Assembly: GCA_027596195.1 (NCBI GenBank)
Contig: JADGJG010000001.1
Coordinates: forward strand, 107,621-171,620
DNA length: 64,000 bases
Reading direction: 5' to 3'
Source of the DNA: Podochytrium sp. JEL0797
Taxonomy: Eukaryota; Chytridiomycota; Chytridiomycetes; Chytridiales; Chytriomycetaceae
Shown: positions 11,923-21,587 of the stretch, piece by piece
Layout: each line of letters opens with the position of its first letter
Position numbering within the stretch: the stretch's first letter is position 1
Made by a program: the position numbers and the translations under genes
Notes under the pieces: model-generated
Told to the model about the DNA's origin: nothing
Databases searched by the model: none
The model's input: the letters and a program-made list of their open reading frames with translations, nothing else

Positions 11923-13223
11923 ATGTACTCTCAACATCTCCTTCTCGAAACCGATCGACGTTATGCAGAGCTGCTGGCCCTCTTCAAGCTATCCCTTTCC
12001 AACCAATCCGCCCTCGCTGCCAAACTGGACCTCCTCGAATCCTCCCACCACACTGCCACCTCCCTGCTCACCACCCACATTGCCAATCTGCAGTCCTCAG
12101 TTACTTCCCTCGAATCCCAGCTTGTCACCAACCACCGCATCATCTCCCTCCAACTCCTGCAACTTCAAAACCCGACCAAGAAGCTTTACACTCGCTTCAC
12201 GAGCCTTCCCAGGGATATTGCCAGTAGCATCCTCAGTTGGATTTCTCCACAGGAAGCGTGGCGTCTGAGGCCGTTGTCGAAAGCCTTCTGTGAACTGCTG
12301 TCGTCCGGAGCTTTTGCCAGAGCCAACATCGCTCGCTTCGTAGCCCCTCCTGACGTCACACAGACTGAGTCCAAGGAACTGACTGAACTGGAAGCTTCCT
12401 ATATCATTGCTCCAGTCTCCTATCAGTCCGCATTTGTGGCGCGCGAATGGAAACATCTGGGTGGAATAAACGATATGACGATGCTTCAGTCTTTGGAACT
12501 GCAGAGGATTCAATCACACTCCGTATCGAGATTCCTTTAGCTATTATGGGGTGCTCCAAACTCGTCTCGTTGACTCTGACTCACTGCGGCCTTCTCGGTC
12601 CAATTCCAGACGAAATCGGACTCCTTGCGTCTCTCAAGTTGCTAAAGTTGGATCGCAACGAACTCTCCGGTGCTATCCCAAACAGCATTGGCAATCTGAA
12701 AGTTTTAGAAAGATTGAATCTCTGTGGCAACCAACTTGCCGGTACCATTCCTCCTGAACTCGGTCTGTTGACGCTGTTGACACATCTGAACCTGAGCTTC
12801 AATAAGACACTCTCTGGCAGTCTTCCTGTTGAGCTTGGTGGCCTCGTGAATCTTGAACATCTCCAAATTACGAACACGGCCATGTCGGGGTCGATTCCGG
12901 TGGAATTGGGCAACCTCTGTAGTGTGAAGCGCTTGTTACTCGGGAAAAATTGGGGTTTGACTGGCATCATTCCTTCCTCTTTTGGACAGCTATTGTCTTT
13001 GAGGTGGTTGGAAATCGACAATTGTTCTCTCGCTGGGAGCATCCCTCGCGAGTTGGGTCAGCTGCAGGAATTGGGTGGCTTGGAATTTGGCGACAATATG
13101 CTGTCCGGCAGAGTGCCTGTTGAGTTGCGTGATTTGCAACGTCTTATGAGGTGTGATTTGTCGAGAAATACCGCGTTGATGTGCGAGTTTGAGTTTCACG
13201 AGGGGGTTACGTTTAAGATCTGA
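11923..13223 (+). CDS. F-box-like / plant-type leucine-rich repeat protein 1
   Basis: Probable scaffold or ubiquitin-ligase adaptor; partner unknown. Residues about 10-85 are coiled-coil-like. Residues about 90-130 (SLPRDIASSILSWISPQEA...) resemble an F-box and align with the second LRR protein at 48.7 kb. The C-terminal half is eight or so IP-type repeats of the LxxLxLxxNxLxGxIPxELG pattern usual in plant receptor proteins. Two frames must be joined. A 44-nt intron (12461-12504, GTGGAA...CTGCAG) does this, giving exons 11923-12460 and 12505-13223 and 418 aa. The intron is short for this window and the paralogue has none here, so a frameshift is the alternative. No signal peptide or kinase domain is seen. 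The last 19 residues recur as relics at 14.8 and 19.6 kb. Confidence 0.75.
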
Positions 13224-13599
13224 TTCGCGGTTGAATTTTTTTGCTCGTCTCTCTGCCCTGTTCTGCGACACGCGAAAATAAAGTGGGATGCAATCCGATT
13301 TATTCACGTGACATTCTTGTTCATTCACATGCCCAGTTCCGGGGCTCGTTTATTTTCAAAGGGTGGCACAAAAGAACGCAGGTCAATATGTTGGGGTGGA
13401 CATATTGACGATTGGCAGCGCACCTTTCAGAATTCAGGCTGTTTCTCGAAATCAGTATACTTAATTGATTTGATCATTTTTGGGGCTGTTCCGGCATTGT
13501 GCCTGAGCAACAGGCAAATCAACTGCCATGATTCCGCCATAATTCCATTGAAATCCATTGAAAATATCTCATTTTGACCAAACAAAATCAGTGGGTAAT
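13224..13599. other. Intergenic: relic of an RCL1 3' end plus a short inverted repeat
   Basis: Bases 13224-13340 align with the sequence that follows the other LRR-tail relics, including the TTTATTCACGTGACATT block and the first bases of the RCL1 3' end (CACATGCCCAGTTCC). Similarity then stops abruptly. Beyond it lies a perfect 9-bp inverted repeat at 13383-13408 (TCAATATGT / ACATATTGA, 8-base loop). The remaining sequence up to the HNH stop codon shows nothing else. Confidence 0.55.
13383..13408. repeat. 9-bp perfect inverted repeat
   Basis: TCAATATGT and its reverse complement ACATATTGA flank TGGGGTGG. It sits in the 3' flank of the HNH-like gene. It could be a hairpin or a binding site; a mobile-element end is not supported because no second copy was seen. 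Confidence 0.4.
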
Positions 13600-14710
13600 T
13601 TATTCGTCATCAATACTTTCAGTTGAAGAGCTAACATTAAGCCCTTCCAACCACTTGTTGACTGACCCAATAGTTGCCGCCAAATTTTGTTCTGACCAAT
13701 CCAAATCACCCCTGTCAAAAATGAGACCATGAATCCAGCCCTGCTTCAACCCAAACTGCTGTGCCACAGTTATTTGAAAATTCAGGCATCGTTTGTAGGG
13801 TCGATTCTGATTTCCAAACACCAGGTCCTTTCCATCATACCTCCCAAAAGTTTGGTTCTCTAAATCCAGTGGCAAATGCACTAGTAGATTTCGATCCACC
13901 TGACTCAAATACTCCTTGAACGTGGTATTTTTCAAGGCTGGATTGAGGATCTTCATGGTCACAGTCTGGCCCTTTGGAACAAGCATAATCTGCCACCTGT
14001 CATAGGCATGCTCAAATGCTTTGAACAGGGGAAGTCCATTGCGTGCATCATTGATGTTGTGGAGGCCAAAGATTTGGTCAAAGTACTTAGATTTGGCCGT
14101 TGGAAACAAGTGAGCAGTGACGACAATGCAGGAACTCAGGTTCACATTGAGGAGAGCACAACGAGCAGACCCAATTCCAGTCCCAGGCTGCTGTGACTTG
14201 CTGTCATAGAACTCTAGCACATCAGCTTTGAACTGTCTTCGTGTACTTGTGGATGCCAGAGATGACGACGCAACATGAAACAAGGCATCCTCGGCAAGCG
14301 AAAAAATCCATGCAGGGACTGAAATGAAGTAAGAATCTTGATATATACTGTTTAAAACGAACTCACCTTGTGGTTGAGGCATTGCAGCACTTTGCCCTAG
14401 AGTTAAAGGGTTAATTCATCAGGCAATTGCAGTTTGTTAGGGGCTAGTCTCCGAGCCACTCACCAGCACCAAGAAGTCCCAAGTGATATGCCTGACTCTC
14501 CTTCAGCGCCTCCGCCCTCGACTTCAATATCTCCTCCCTCACCTTAAGCTCAGCCTTCAGCTCGTCGTACTCCAACCCCGCAAACACCCCAACATGGACA
14601 CTCCTCCACTGTCTCAACTCGTTTTTTGCTTCCGTGACATCGGCTCGGGCCTTATCAACGGCTGCTTCAGCTTGGGCAACTCCTTGTTGTGCAATGCGGA
14701 CGCCTTCCAT
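13600..14710 (-). CDS. Coiled-coil protein with HNH-endonuclease-like domain
   Basis: Exons 14710-14464, 14396-14367 (only 30 nt) and 14318-13600 give 331 aa; introns are 67 and 48 nt. Residues 1 to about 85 are a heptad-rich coiled coil (AQAEAAVDKARADVTEAKNE). The central part has the layout of the fungal HNH_2-type domain: Cys-rich entry ARCALLNVNLSSC, AHLFP with the candidate metal-binding His, then DARNGLPLFKAFEHAYD with the N and H positions. Nuclease activity is inferred only. A truncated second copy lies at 18.6-19.5 kb as part of the tandem duplication. The start codon follows the LRR-tail relic by only some 60 bases. Alternative: a non-catalytic HNH-fold protein of unknown role. Confidence 0.6.
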
Positions 14711-14767
14711 TGTCGGAAAATTTGGGAAGTGAAACAAAAAATTTTCATCTCGGCACACACATGTGGG

Positions 14768-14901
14768 GAGAAATCCCGCGTTGGCGTGCGAGTGTCTGTT
14801 TTGCGAGGGGGTAACGTTCAAGATTGGGTGGGTTGAATTTGTTTACTCGTCTCTCTGCTCTGTTCTGCGACACGTGAAAATAAAGTGGGATGCAATCGGA
14901 T
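14768..14901 (+). pseudogene. Relic of the 3' end of an LRR gene (tail copy 1)
   Basis: Translated from 14769 this reads RNPALACECLFCEGVTFKI, aligning with the last 19 residues of LRR protein 1 (RNTALMCEFEFHEGVTFKI), and is followed by a matching 3' flank. The stop codon has been lost (ATT GGG). Only the tail is present, so it is a duplication remnant joined to the 3' side of RCL1. Confidence 0.7.
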
Positions 14902-16762
14902 TTATTCACGTGACATTTTGTTCACATTCACATACCCAGTTCCCAAACACGTCAACACAACCGTCCCCTTCAAACTCGTATACAACCGATTCCCCTCCTC
15001 ATCCACCACCTCCTCCTGAAGCTCCTCCCCAATCTTGAACACAACGCCCAAAAACTGCTTCATATCCCTCAACAGCTGAATCGAAAACGGCGTCAAAGTC
15101 CCGACCCGGACTTTCCACACATCCTCCGGTCCAAGTGCAAGACACAGAATCGCCAACCACTGCGAAATCCCATCCACACATCCGCCTTTCCGAATCTCGG
15201 TCAAGAGTAACCGCGCGGCACGAACGCCCAGGTCCTCAGGGGTAGGAAACGTGTAATCGTTCTGCAAGTGACCCAGAATTCCATCCTGCGTAGCCGTCGA
15301 CACCTGCGCCTTGGCCGCACTCCCGACCGTTGCGCCAGATTCCTCGGTGGATCCTTCTCCGAGTTTCAACTCAGGGATATCGTCGCCTTCTGCCAAGACT
15401 TCGGCAGCAGCCTTTTTCCTCGGCTGGTACGAACATTCTGCGGAATACAACACCCCCGTTGTCGTCTCGGCTACCAAACTGACGCCATATCCAGGACACT
15501 TTCCACTCTCGTGACCCTTGTACACATCCGTGTACAGATACACATCCGGAATAAACCGACTCAGAAGTGACCGTGAGGCATCCACAACACGGTTCGCCAT
15601 TTGGGGAGAAATACGGGTAGCGTACGCGATACCACGGATCCGTTTGACACCGAGTCCGGGGTCTGTGAGCATGACGGGTTTGAGGGACTTGACGACAGGG
15701 CATTGGAAGACGATTTGGCCGCCGCCGAGGGGTGGTGCACCGCGTTTTGTGATTTTGAGGTCGAGCGGGGCGTTGGTTGTTTCAATGTTGGGGAGGAACT
15801 TTTTGAGGGTGGGGAGGGTGACTGTGCGGAGGGTGTCGACCTGGGTTTTCGGGAAGGGAGAGGCATTAGATTGGTTGGACGTGGGAGGGGTGGGCAGGGG
15901 ACAGGGGAATGAGAGGGATGCGTTGAATGCTGATCAGATAGGGTGCGGCTCCACATCACTCTTCCAAATCAAAAGAAGATTGAGACAGGTAAAGCGAAAA
16001 TGCAAATCATCAAGTAAAACAAACAAGAAAAGGGGCGATGGGGATTGATGACAGGGAGATGCCAGATGAACGAAAGAAACAGCAACTGGAGCACTCACAC
16101 AAACATCGACATTGTCATTCGTGATTCCATTCAGGGTCAAATGGAAGGGAGTCTTTGCGAACGGGGCAATGGCAATCAAAGGTTCGAGGAAGTATCCGAT
16201 TGCCCTCGAGTTGGGACAATCGTGCGAGATTTTGCCGCCCGTGATGACACCGGGCTTGTAGAGCAGCGAGCTTCCCGTGTATGAGATTTCGAGGTGCGAG
16301 CCATTGGTTACTTTTTCGAGGAGCCGCAGGAACGAAACTTCGTAGTCTGTTAGATAGAAGTTAGCACAAGTTTCGAAAAAGTGGTGGTGGGGAATCAAGA
16401 GAGAGTGTGATCAGATAAGTTGCAGGCTCCACATAGAAACTCCAAAATCAAAAGAAGCATTGAGAAAGGTAAAGCGAAAATGCACATCATCATATCAAAC
16501 AGATAACAAGTAAGGGAAGAGAGGGAAGAGAGGGAATGGAAGGGATCCTTCACATACCAGCAAGACCCGGAAACTCGTCCTCGTTCTGTCTGATCTTGTC
16601 GATGCGGATGGAACGGCCCGAGATGGTTGCCAGCAGTAACCGCTGGCGCATGTGCAAATGTCCCTCGAAGCGCATTACAGAGGCGTTAGGCCCAGGCATC
16701 GAAGCCGTGAGCTTCTGCTTCTTGACGGTTGGAACTGACGGAGCCTGTTGGACGAGTGCCAT
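14902..16762 (-). CDS. RCL1: RNA 3'-terminal phosphate cyclase-like protein (Rcl1), copy 1
   Basis: Nucleolar protein of the small-subunit processome; Rcl1 is needed for early 18S pre-rRNA cleavage and is a cyclase homologue without cyclase activity in yeast. Exons 16762-16558, 16346-16099 and 15840-14902 give 463 aa. Diagnostic segments: MRFEGHLHMRQRLLLATISGR near the N terminus, DYEVSFLRLLEKVTNGS opening exon 2, GVKRIRGIAYATRISP and the long C-terminal cyclase-fold half. It is about 95 residues longer than yeast Rcl1, mainly through an inserted Glu/Ala-rich loop (ELKLGEGSTEESGATVGSA). The introns are unusually long (211 and 258 nt) and share a repeated core that may be snoRNA. Tail: NVNKMSRE, different from copy 2. 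It is divergent from the permease, with 583 bp between starts. Confidence 0.9.
15934..16013 (-). ncRNA. Candidate box C/D snoRNA in RCL1 intron 2 (copy 1)
   Basis: On the host strand the core starts with TTGATGA (C-box-like, 16013-16007) and ends with CTGA (D box, 15937-15934), 80 nt overall. The segment just inside the C box (TTGCATTTTCGCTTTACC) is nearly identical in intron 1. Its TTCGCTTTACCT part is complementary to AGGTAAAGCGAA, which I recall as conserved 25S/28S rRNA. A GTGATGT resembling an internal C' box is present. The terminal stem is weak. Introns of ribosome-biogenesis genes commonly host snoRNAs. Confidence 0.45.
16411..16493 (-). ncRNA. Candidate box C/D snoRNA in RCL1 intron 1 (copy 1)
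   Basis: Box C ATGATGA (16493-16487, matches RUGAUGA) and box D CTGA (16414-16411) bound 83 nt. The internal sequence aligns with the intron 2 core. A D'-like CTCA follows the putative 25S guide by 2 nt. No strong terminal stem is seen, which lowers confidence. Alternative: a duplicated intron or introner without RNA function. Confidence 0.48.
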
Positions 16763-17345
16763 TTTTTGTTGGTGACTTGGACTCCGCAAAAAAGAAAAAA
16801 AGCTCGAAATCCCCCGAGACACCAGGTGGGTCCTGCATCAGGAACCAACGCACCTCGGATCGGGCCATATGGGTTATTTGATATTTATTTGATTTTAATC
16901 GCACACGATTGTTGTCGCCAATTTTTGTCAAATGTGTGGAGAAGCATGTGATTCGACAGGGCCCAGCGGCAACAAAACTTGGACAATTCCCCTTTCAATG
17001 AATCATGGCAAATACATTGGTAAATTTATGCGTCCTGGGAGTGTGTTAGAAAACGTAATTGAATGGAAGGAAAAGTGATTGATTTTTCTTTGTCGCTCAA
17101 CGCCTCAGCTAGTGACAGCTTGAATCTTCTTTTGCTCAGAAGAAATGGCCAAGAAATGGCTGTTCTCGATCCTTTTTATGCTTCTCGTGCATGTTGTTTA
17201 TTTCCGGTGGCGTTTTCAATCTCCACCGGATTGGGTTCCGTGATTTCCGGTGAGTCGGAGATTTTATGCCCGGAGATAACGGGTGATAAGAGAGTCACGC
17301 TGATTGCGAAAGATAACACAAAATTCACCAAAAAAAACACACACG
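16763..17345. other. Divergent promoter region RCL1 / permease (copy 1)
   Basis: This 583 bp region lies between two divergent start codons. It is repeated without visible change at 21588-22170. It contains small open frames without family resemblance and several ATTTGATATTTATTTGATTTT-like A/T tracts near the RCL1 side. No TATA box is convincing. Confidence 0.4.
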
Positions 17346-18620
17346 ATGGCAGACCTTCTCAAAGCCGATGCACCCAACGTTTTCAATACCGATGCCCCAG
17401 GCGGCAAGCTGCAGTAAGTCTCGACATCGAACCCGTCTCCTTCACATTCTTTAACATGTCCTCCGTCGATTCAGCCGACAAATGCATGCCCGGCATCTTG
17501 AAATGATCGCCATCGGAGGATCAATCGGGACTGGTTTGCTTCTCAAGAGTGGTGGAGCAATCTTCAGGTTTGTCAGCATGGCTAAAGTTGCAAAAGGAGC
17601 CGTCACTAACCCTTCCTTTCAGTGCTGGCCCAGTTGGAGCTCTCCTTTGTTTTGCCATCGTTGGGATCCAAGTGTTTGGCGTCATCACATCTCTCGGCGA
17701 AATGGCCACCTACCTGCCGATCGAGGGAGCGTTTTCCCAGCTTCCAACAAGGTTCCTCAACCCGGCATATGGTTTCGCTTCTGGCTGGAACTACTGGTTG
17801 AATTGGGCGTTAACGGTGAGTAAATCCTCTGCATTCTCCACCGTGTTGGTATCAGAACGCTAAAAGGGTGGATACACGACCTAGGTACCTACCGAGCTTG
17901 CAGCAATTGGAGGATTCATGGCATATTGGATAGATCCGAATGTGTTCCCATCTGTAAGTGTTGCCGTCAACCTGTCAAATATTTCGTGATTTCTGACGGC
18001 CTTTGAATTAACTATACAGTGGGCCTGGAGCGGAATCTACCTACTTCCCCTGGCACTTCTCAACATGACAAGCGTCAAAAACTTTGGAGAAGTCGAATTT
18101 GGGCTGTCGATTATGAAGGTGTGTTTGAAAAACTCGAATGTTTTGAAAATCTCGTTCGCGACTCAACTAATCTTAATCATTCAGGTCGTGGCGATCGTCT
18201 TGTTTATTCTTATTGCATTTTGCGTTTGGTTTGGTGCTGGTACTGGAACTGGGTTCCTTGCGTTCCGGAATTGGGCACCTGCCATTGTGGGAGATTCGCC
18301 GCTCCAGCAGTTCAGCAACATTTCTGCCGGGTTTATTACTGTAAGACTGAAAGGAGGATCTGTTCTGCAATTCACGGCTTCTAACGAATTTGCTCTTTTC
18401 TCAGGCTTTCTACTCTTATGGTGGAACTGAAATGGTCGGAATCGCTGCGTCTGAAGCCGCAAACCCTCGCAAGTGAGTATTATACTTGGGCTCTTTTCTC
18501 CAATAACCGCATTCCAACTAATTTGTTTATTTCTCAGGTCTGTTCCCAAGGCAGTAAACGGCACTTTCTGGCGCATCAACATTTTCTACATTGGCGCCAT
18601 CTTCATGCTCGGAGTCTTGT
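17346..18620 (+). pseudogene. Amino acid permease, 5' part only (truncated copy)
   Basis: Identical in layout to the intact permease at 22171. Exons 1-7 and the beginning of exon 8 are present and splice normally (first exon 17346-17413). The gene is cut at the duplication junction just after IGAIFMLGVL. Beyond that point the sequence is antisense HNH gene, and a translation through it ends within about 30 codons. The product would keep about six of twelve expected membrane helices and is presumably non-functional. Its promoter is intact, so transcription is possible. Confidence 0.88.
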
Positions 18621-19527
18621 ACACCAGGTCCTTTCCATCGTACCTCCCAAAAGTTTGGTTCTCCAAATCCAGTGGCAAATGCACAAGTAGATTTCGATCC
18701 ACCTGACTCAAATACTCCTTGAATGTGGTATTTTTCAAGGCTGGATTGAGGATCTGCATGGTCACGGTCTGGCCCTTTGGAACAAGCATAATCTGCCACC
18801 TGTCATAGGCATGCTCAAATGCTTTGAACAGGGGAAGTCCATTGCGTGCATCATTGATGTTGTGGAGGCCAAAGATTTGTTCAAAGTACTTTGATTTGGC
18901 CTTTGGAAACAAGTGTGCAGCGACGACAATGCAGGAACTCAGGTTCACATTGAGGAGAGCACAACGAGCAGACCCAATTCCAGTCCCAGGCTGCTGTGAC
19001 TTGCTGTCATAGAACTCTAGCACATCAGCTTTGAACTGTCTTCGTGTACTTGTGGATGCCAGAGATGACGCAATATCAAACAAGGCATCCTCGACAAGCG
19101 AAAAAATCCATGCAGGGACTGAAACAAAGTAAGAATCTTGATATATACTGTTTAAAACGAACTCACCTTGTGGTTGAGGCATTGCAGTACTTTGCCCTAG
19201 AGTTAAAGGGTTAATTCATCAATTGCAGTTTGTTTGGGGCCAGTCTCCGAGCCACTCACCAGCACCAAGAAGTCCCAAGTGATATGCCTCCCTCGCCTTC
19301 AGCGCCGCCTGACTCTCCTTCAGCGTCTCCTCCCTCGCCTTCAATATCTCCTCCCTCGCCTTCAGCTCAGCCTTCAGCTCGTCGTACTCCAACCCCGCAA
19401 ACACCCCAACATGGACACTCTTCCACTGTCTCAACTCGTTTTTTGCTTCCGTGGCATCGGCTCGGGCCTCATCAACGGCTGCTTCAGCTTTGGCAAGTCC
19501 TTGTTGTGCAGTGCGGACGCCTTCCAT
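18621..19527 (-). pseudogene. HNH-like coiled-coil gene, 3'-truncated copy
   Basis: Exons 19527-19260, 19196-19167 and 19118-18621 match the intact gene at 13.6-14.7 kb. The last 70 or so codons are missing because the duplication breakpoint lies within exon 3. The frame runs on into antisense permease sequence for 9 to 10 codons (ending KTPSMKMAPM). The coiled coil carries a 21-nt in-frame expansion (LKAREETLKESQAALKARE region) relative to copy 1. The HNH-like core itself is intact, so a shortened protein cannot be excluded. Confidence 0.8.
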
Positions 19528-19591
19528 TGTCGGAAAATTTGGGAAGTGAAACAAAAAATTTTCATCACGGCACACAGATGACACATGTTGG

Positions 19592-19729
19592 GAGAAATCC
19601 CGCGTTGGCGTGCGAGTTTCTGTTTTGCGAGGGGGTAACGTTCAAGATTTGATGGGTTGAATTTGTTTGCTCGTCTCTCTGCTCTGTTCTGCGACACGTG
19701 AAAATAAAGTGGGATGCAATCGGATTTAT
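19592..19729 (+). pseudogene. Relic of the 3' end of an LRR gene (tail copy 2)
   Basis: Same remnant as at 14768. It reads RNPALACEFLFCEGVTFKI followed by TGA, so here the original stop codon is kept. It is closer to the LRR protein 1 tail than copy 1 is at the Phe position. Confidence 0.7.
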
Positions 19730-21587
19730 TCACGTGACATTCTTGTTCACATTCACATACCCAGTTCCCAAACACGTCAACACAACCGTCCCCTTCAAAC
19801 TCGTATACAACCGATTCCCCTCCTCATCCACCACCTCCTCCTGAAGCTCTTCCCCAATCTTGAACACAACGCCCAAAAACTGCTTCATATCCCTCAACAG
19901 CTGAATCGAAAACGGCGTCAAAGTCCCGACCCGGACTTTCCCCACATCCTCCGGTCCAAGCGCGAGACACAGAATCGCCAACCACTGCGAAATCCCATCC
20001 ACACATCCGCCTTTCCGAATCTCGGTCAAGAGTAACCGCGCGGCACGAACGCCCAGGTCCTCAGGGGTAGGAAACGTGTAATCGTTCTGCAAGTGACCCA
20101 GAATTCCATCCTGCGTAGCCGTCGACACCTGCGCCTTGGCCGCACTCCCGACCGTTGCGCCAGATTCCTCGGTGGATCCTTCTCCGAGTTTCAACTCAGG
20201 GATATCGTCGCCTTCTGCCAAGACTTCGGCAGCAGCCTTTTTCCTCGGCTGGTACGAACATTCTGCGGAATACAACACCCCCGTTGTCGTCTCGGCTACC
20301 AAACTGACGCCATATCCAGGACACTTTCCACTCTCGTGACCCTTGTACACATCCGTGTACAGATACACATCCGGAATAAACCGACTCAGAAGTGACCGTG
20401 AGGCATCCACAACACGGTTCGCCATTTGGGGAGAAATACGGGTAGCGTACGCGATACCACGGATCCGTTTGACACCGAGTCCGGGGTCTGTGAGCATGAC
20501 GGGTTTGAGGGACTTGACGACAGGGCATTGGAAGACGATTTGGCCGCCGCCGAGGGGTGGTGCACCGCGTTTTGTGATTTTGAGGTCGAGCGGGGCGTTG
20601 GTTGTTTCAATGTTGGGGAGGAACTTTTTGAGGGTGGGGAGGGTGACTGTGCGGTGGGTGTCGACCTGGGTTTTCGGGAAGGGAGAGGCATTAGATTGGT
20701 TGGACGTGGGAGGGGTGGGCAGGGGACAGGGGAATGAGAGGGATGCGTTGAATGCTGATCAGATAGGGTGCGGCTCCACATCACTCTTCCAAATCAAAAG
20801 AAGATTGAGACAGGTAAAGCGAAAATGCAAATCATCAAGTAAAACAAACAAGAAAAGGGGCGATGGGGATTGATGACAGGGAGATGCCAGATGAACGAAA
20901 GAAACAGCAACTGGAGCACTCACACAAACATCGACATTGTCATTCGTGATTCCATTCAGGGTCAAATGGAAGGGAGTCTTTGCGAACGGGGCAATGGCAA
21001 TCAAAGGTTCGAGGAAGTATCCGATTGCCCTCGAGTTGGGACAATCGTGCGAGATTTTGCCGCCCGTGATGACACCGGGCTTGTAGAGCAGCGAGCTTCC
21101 CGTGTATGAGATTTCGAGGTGCGAGCCATTGGTTACTTTTTCGAGGAGCCGCAGGAACGAAACTTCGTAGTCTGTTAGATAGAAGTTAGCACAAGTTTCG
21201 AAAAAGTGGTGGTGGGGAATCAAGAGAGAGTGTGATCAGATAAGTTGCAGGCTCCACATAGAAACTCCAAAATCAAAAGAAGCATTGAGAAAGGTAAAGC
21301 GAAAATGCACATCATCATATCAAACAGATAACAAGTAAGGGAAGAGAGGGAAGAGAGGGAATGGAAGGGATCCTTCACATACCAGCAAGACCCGGAAACT
21401 CGTCCTCGTTCTGTCTGATCTTGTCGATGCGGATGGAACGGCCCGAGATGGTTGCCAGCAGTAACCGCTGGCGCATGTGCAAATGTCCCTCGAAGCGCAT
21501 TACAGAGGCGTTAGGCCCAGGCATCGAAGCCGTGAGCTTCTGCTTCTTGACGGTTGGAACTGACGGAGCCTGTTGGACGAGTGCCAT
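19730..21587 (-). CDS. RCL1: RNA 3'-terminal phosphate cyclase-like protein (Rcl1), copy 2
   Basis: Second complete RCL1, created by the tandem duplication. Exons 21587-21383, 21171-20924 and 20665-19730 give 462 aa. It is nearly identical to copy 1; the visible protein changes include Gly for Trp in the LGPEDVxKVRVG segment, Thr for Ser in the VDTLRTVT region's antisense partner frame being silent or minor, and the tail. One extra base near 19741 changes the last codons from NVNKMSRE to NVNKNVT. The divergent promoter shared with the intact permease is preserved. Both copies look functional, so gene dosage of this pre-rRNA processing factor may be doubled. Confidence 0.88.
20759..20838 (-). 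ncRNA. Candidate box C/D snoRNA in RCL1 intron 2 (copy 2)
   Basis: Duplicate of the candidate at 15934-16013 (offset 4825), with the same TTGATGA and CTGA ends and no visible difference. Confidence 0.43.
21236..21318 (-). ncRNA. Candidate box C/D snoRNA in RCL1 intron 1 (copy 2)
   Basis: Duplicate of the candidate at 16411-16493 (offset 4825), with the same ATGATGA and CTGA ends. Confidence 0.46.

Larger units (their letters stand above)
13818..18620. repeat. Tandem segmental duplication, unit 1 (about 4.8 kb)
   Basis: The unit begins inside HNH exon 3 (ACACCAGGTCC) and ends inside permease exon 8 (GGAGTCTTGT). It carries most of the HNH gene, an LRR-tail relic, RCL1 and the 5' part of the permease. 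Unit 2 follows directly. The offset is 4803 at the left end and 4825 from RCL1 onward. The RCL1-permease arm differs at only a handful of positions, while the HNH arm differs at several per cent with indels. Confidence 0.93.

Noticed and set aside
13600..14710. HNH-like gene as part of a homing endonuclease or transposon
   Set aside because: No intron-borne position, inverted termini or target-site duplication is visible, and its second copy is explained by the segmental duplication.
16763..17506. Open frames in the RCL1/permease divergent region as small genes
   Set aside because: No family resemblance, and they overlap the permease first exon in the wrong frame; perfect conservation in copy 2 is explained by the duplication itself.
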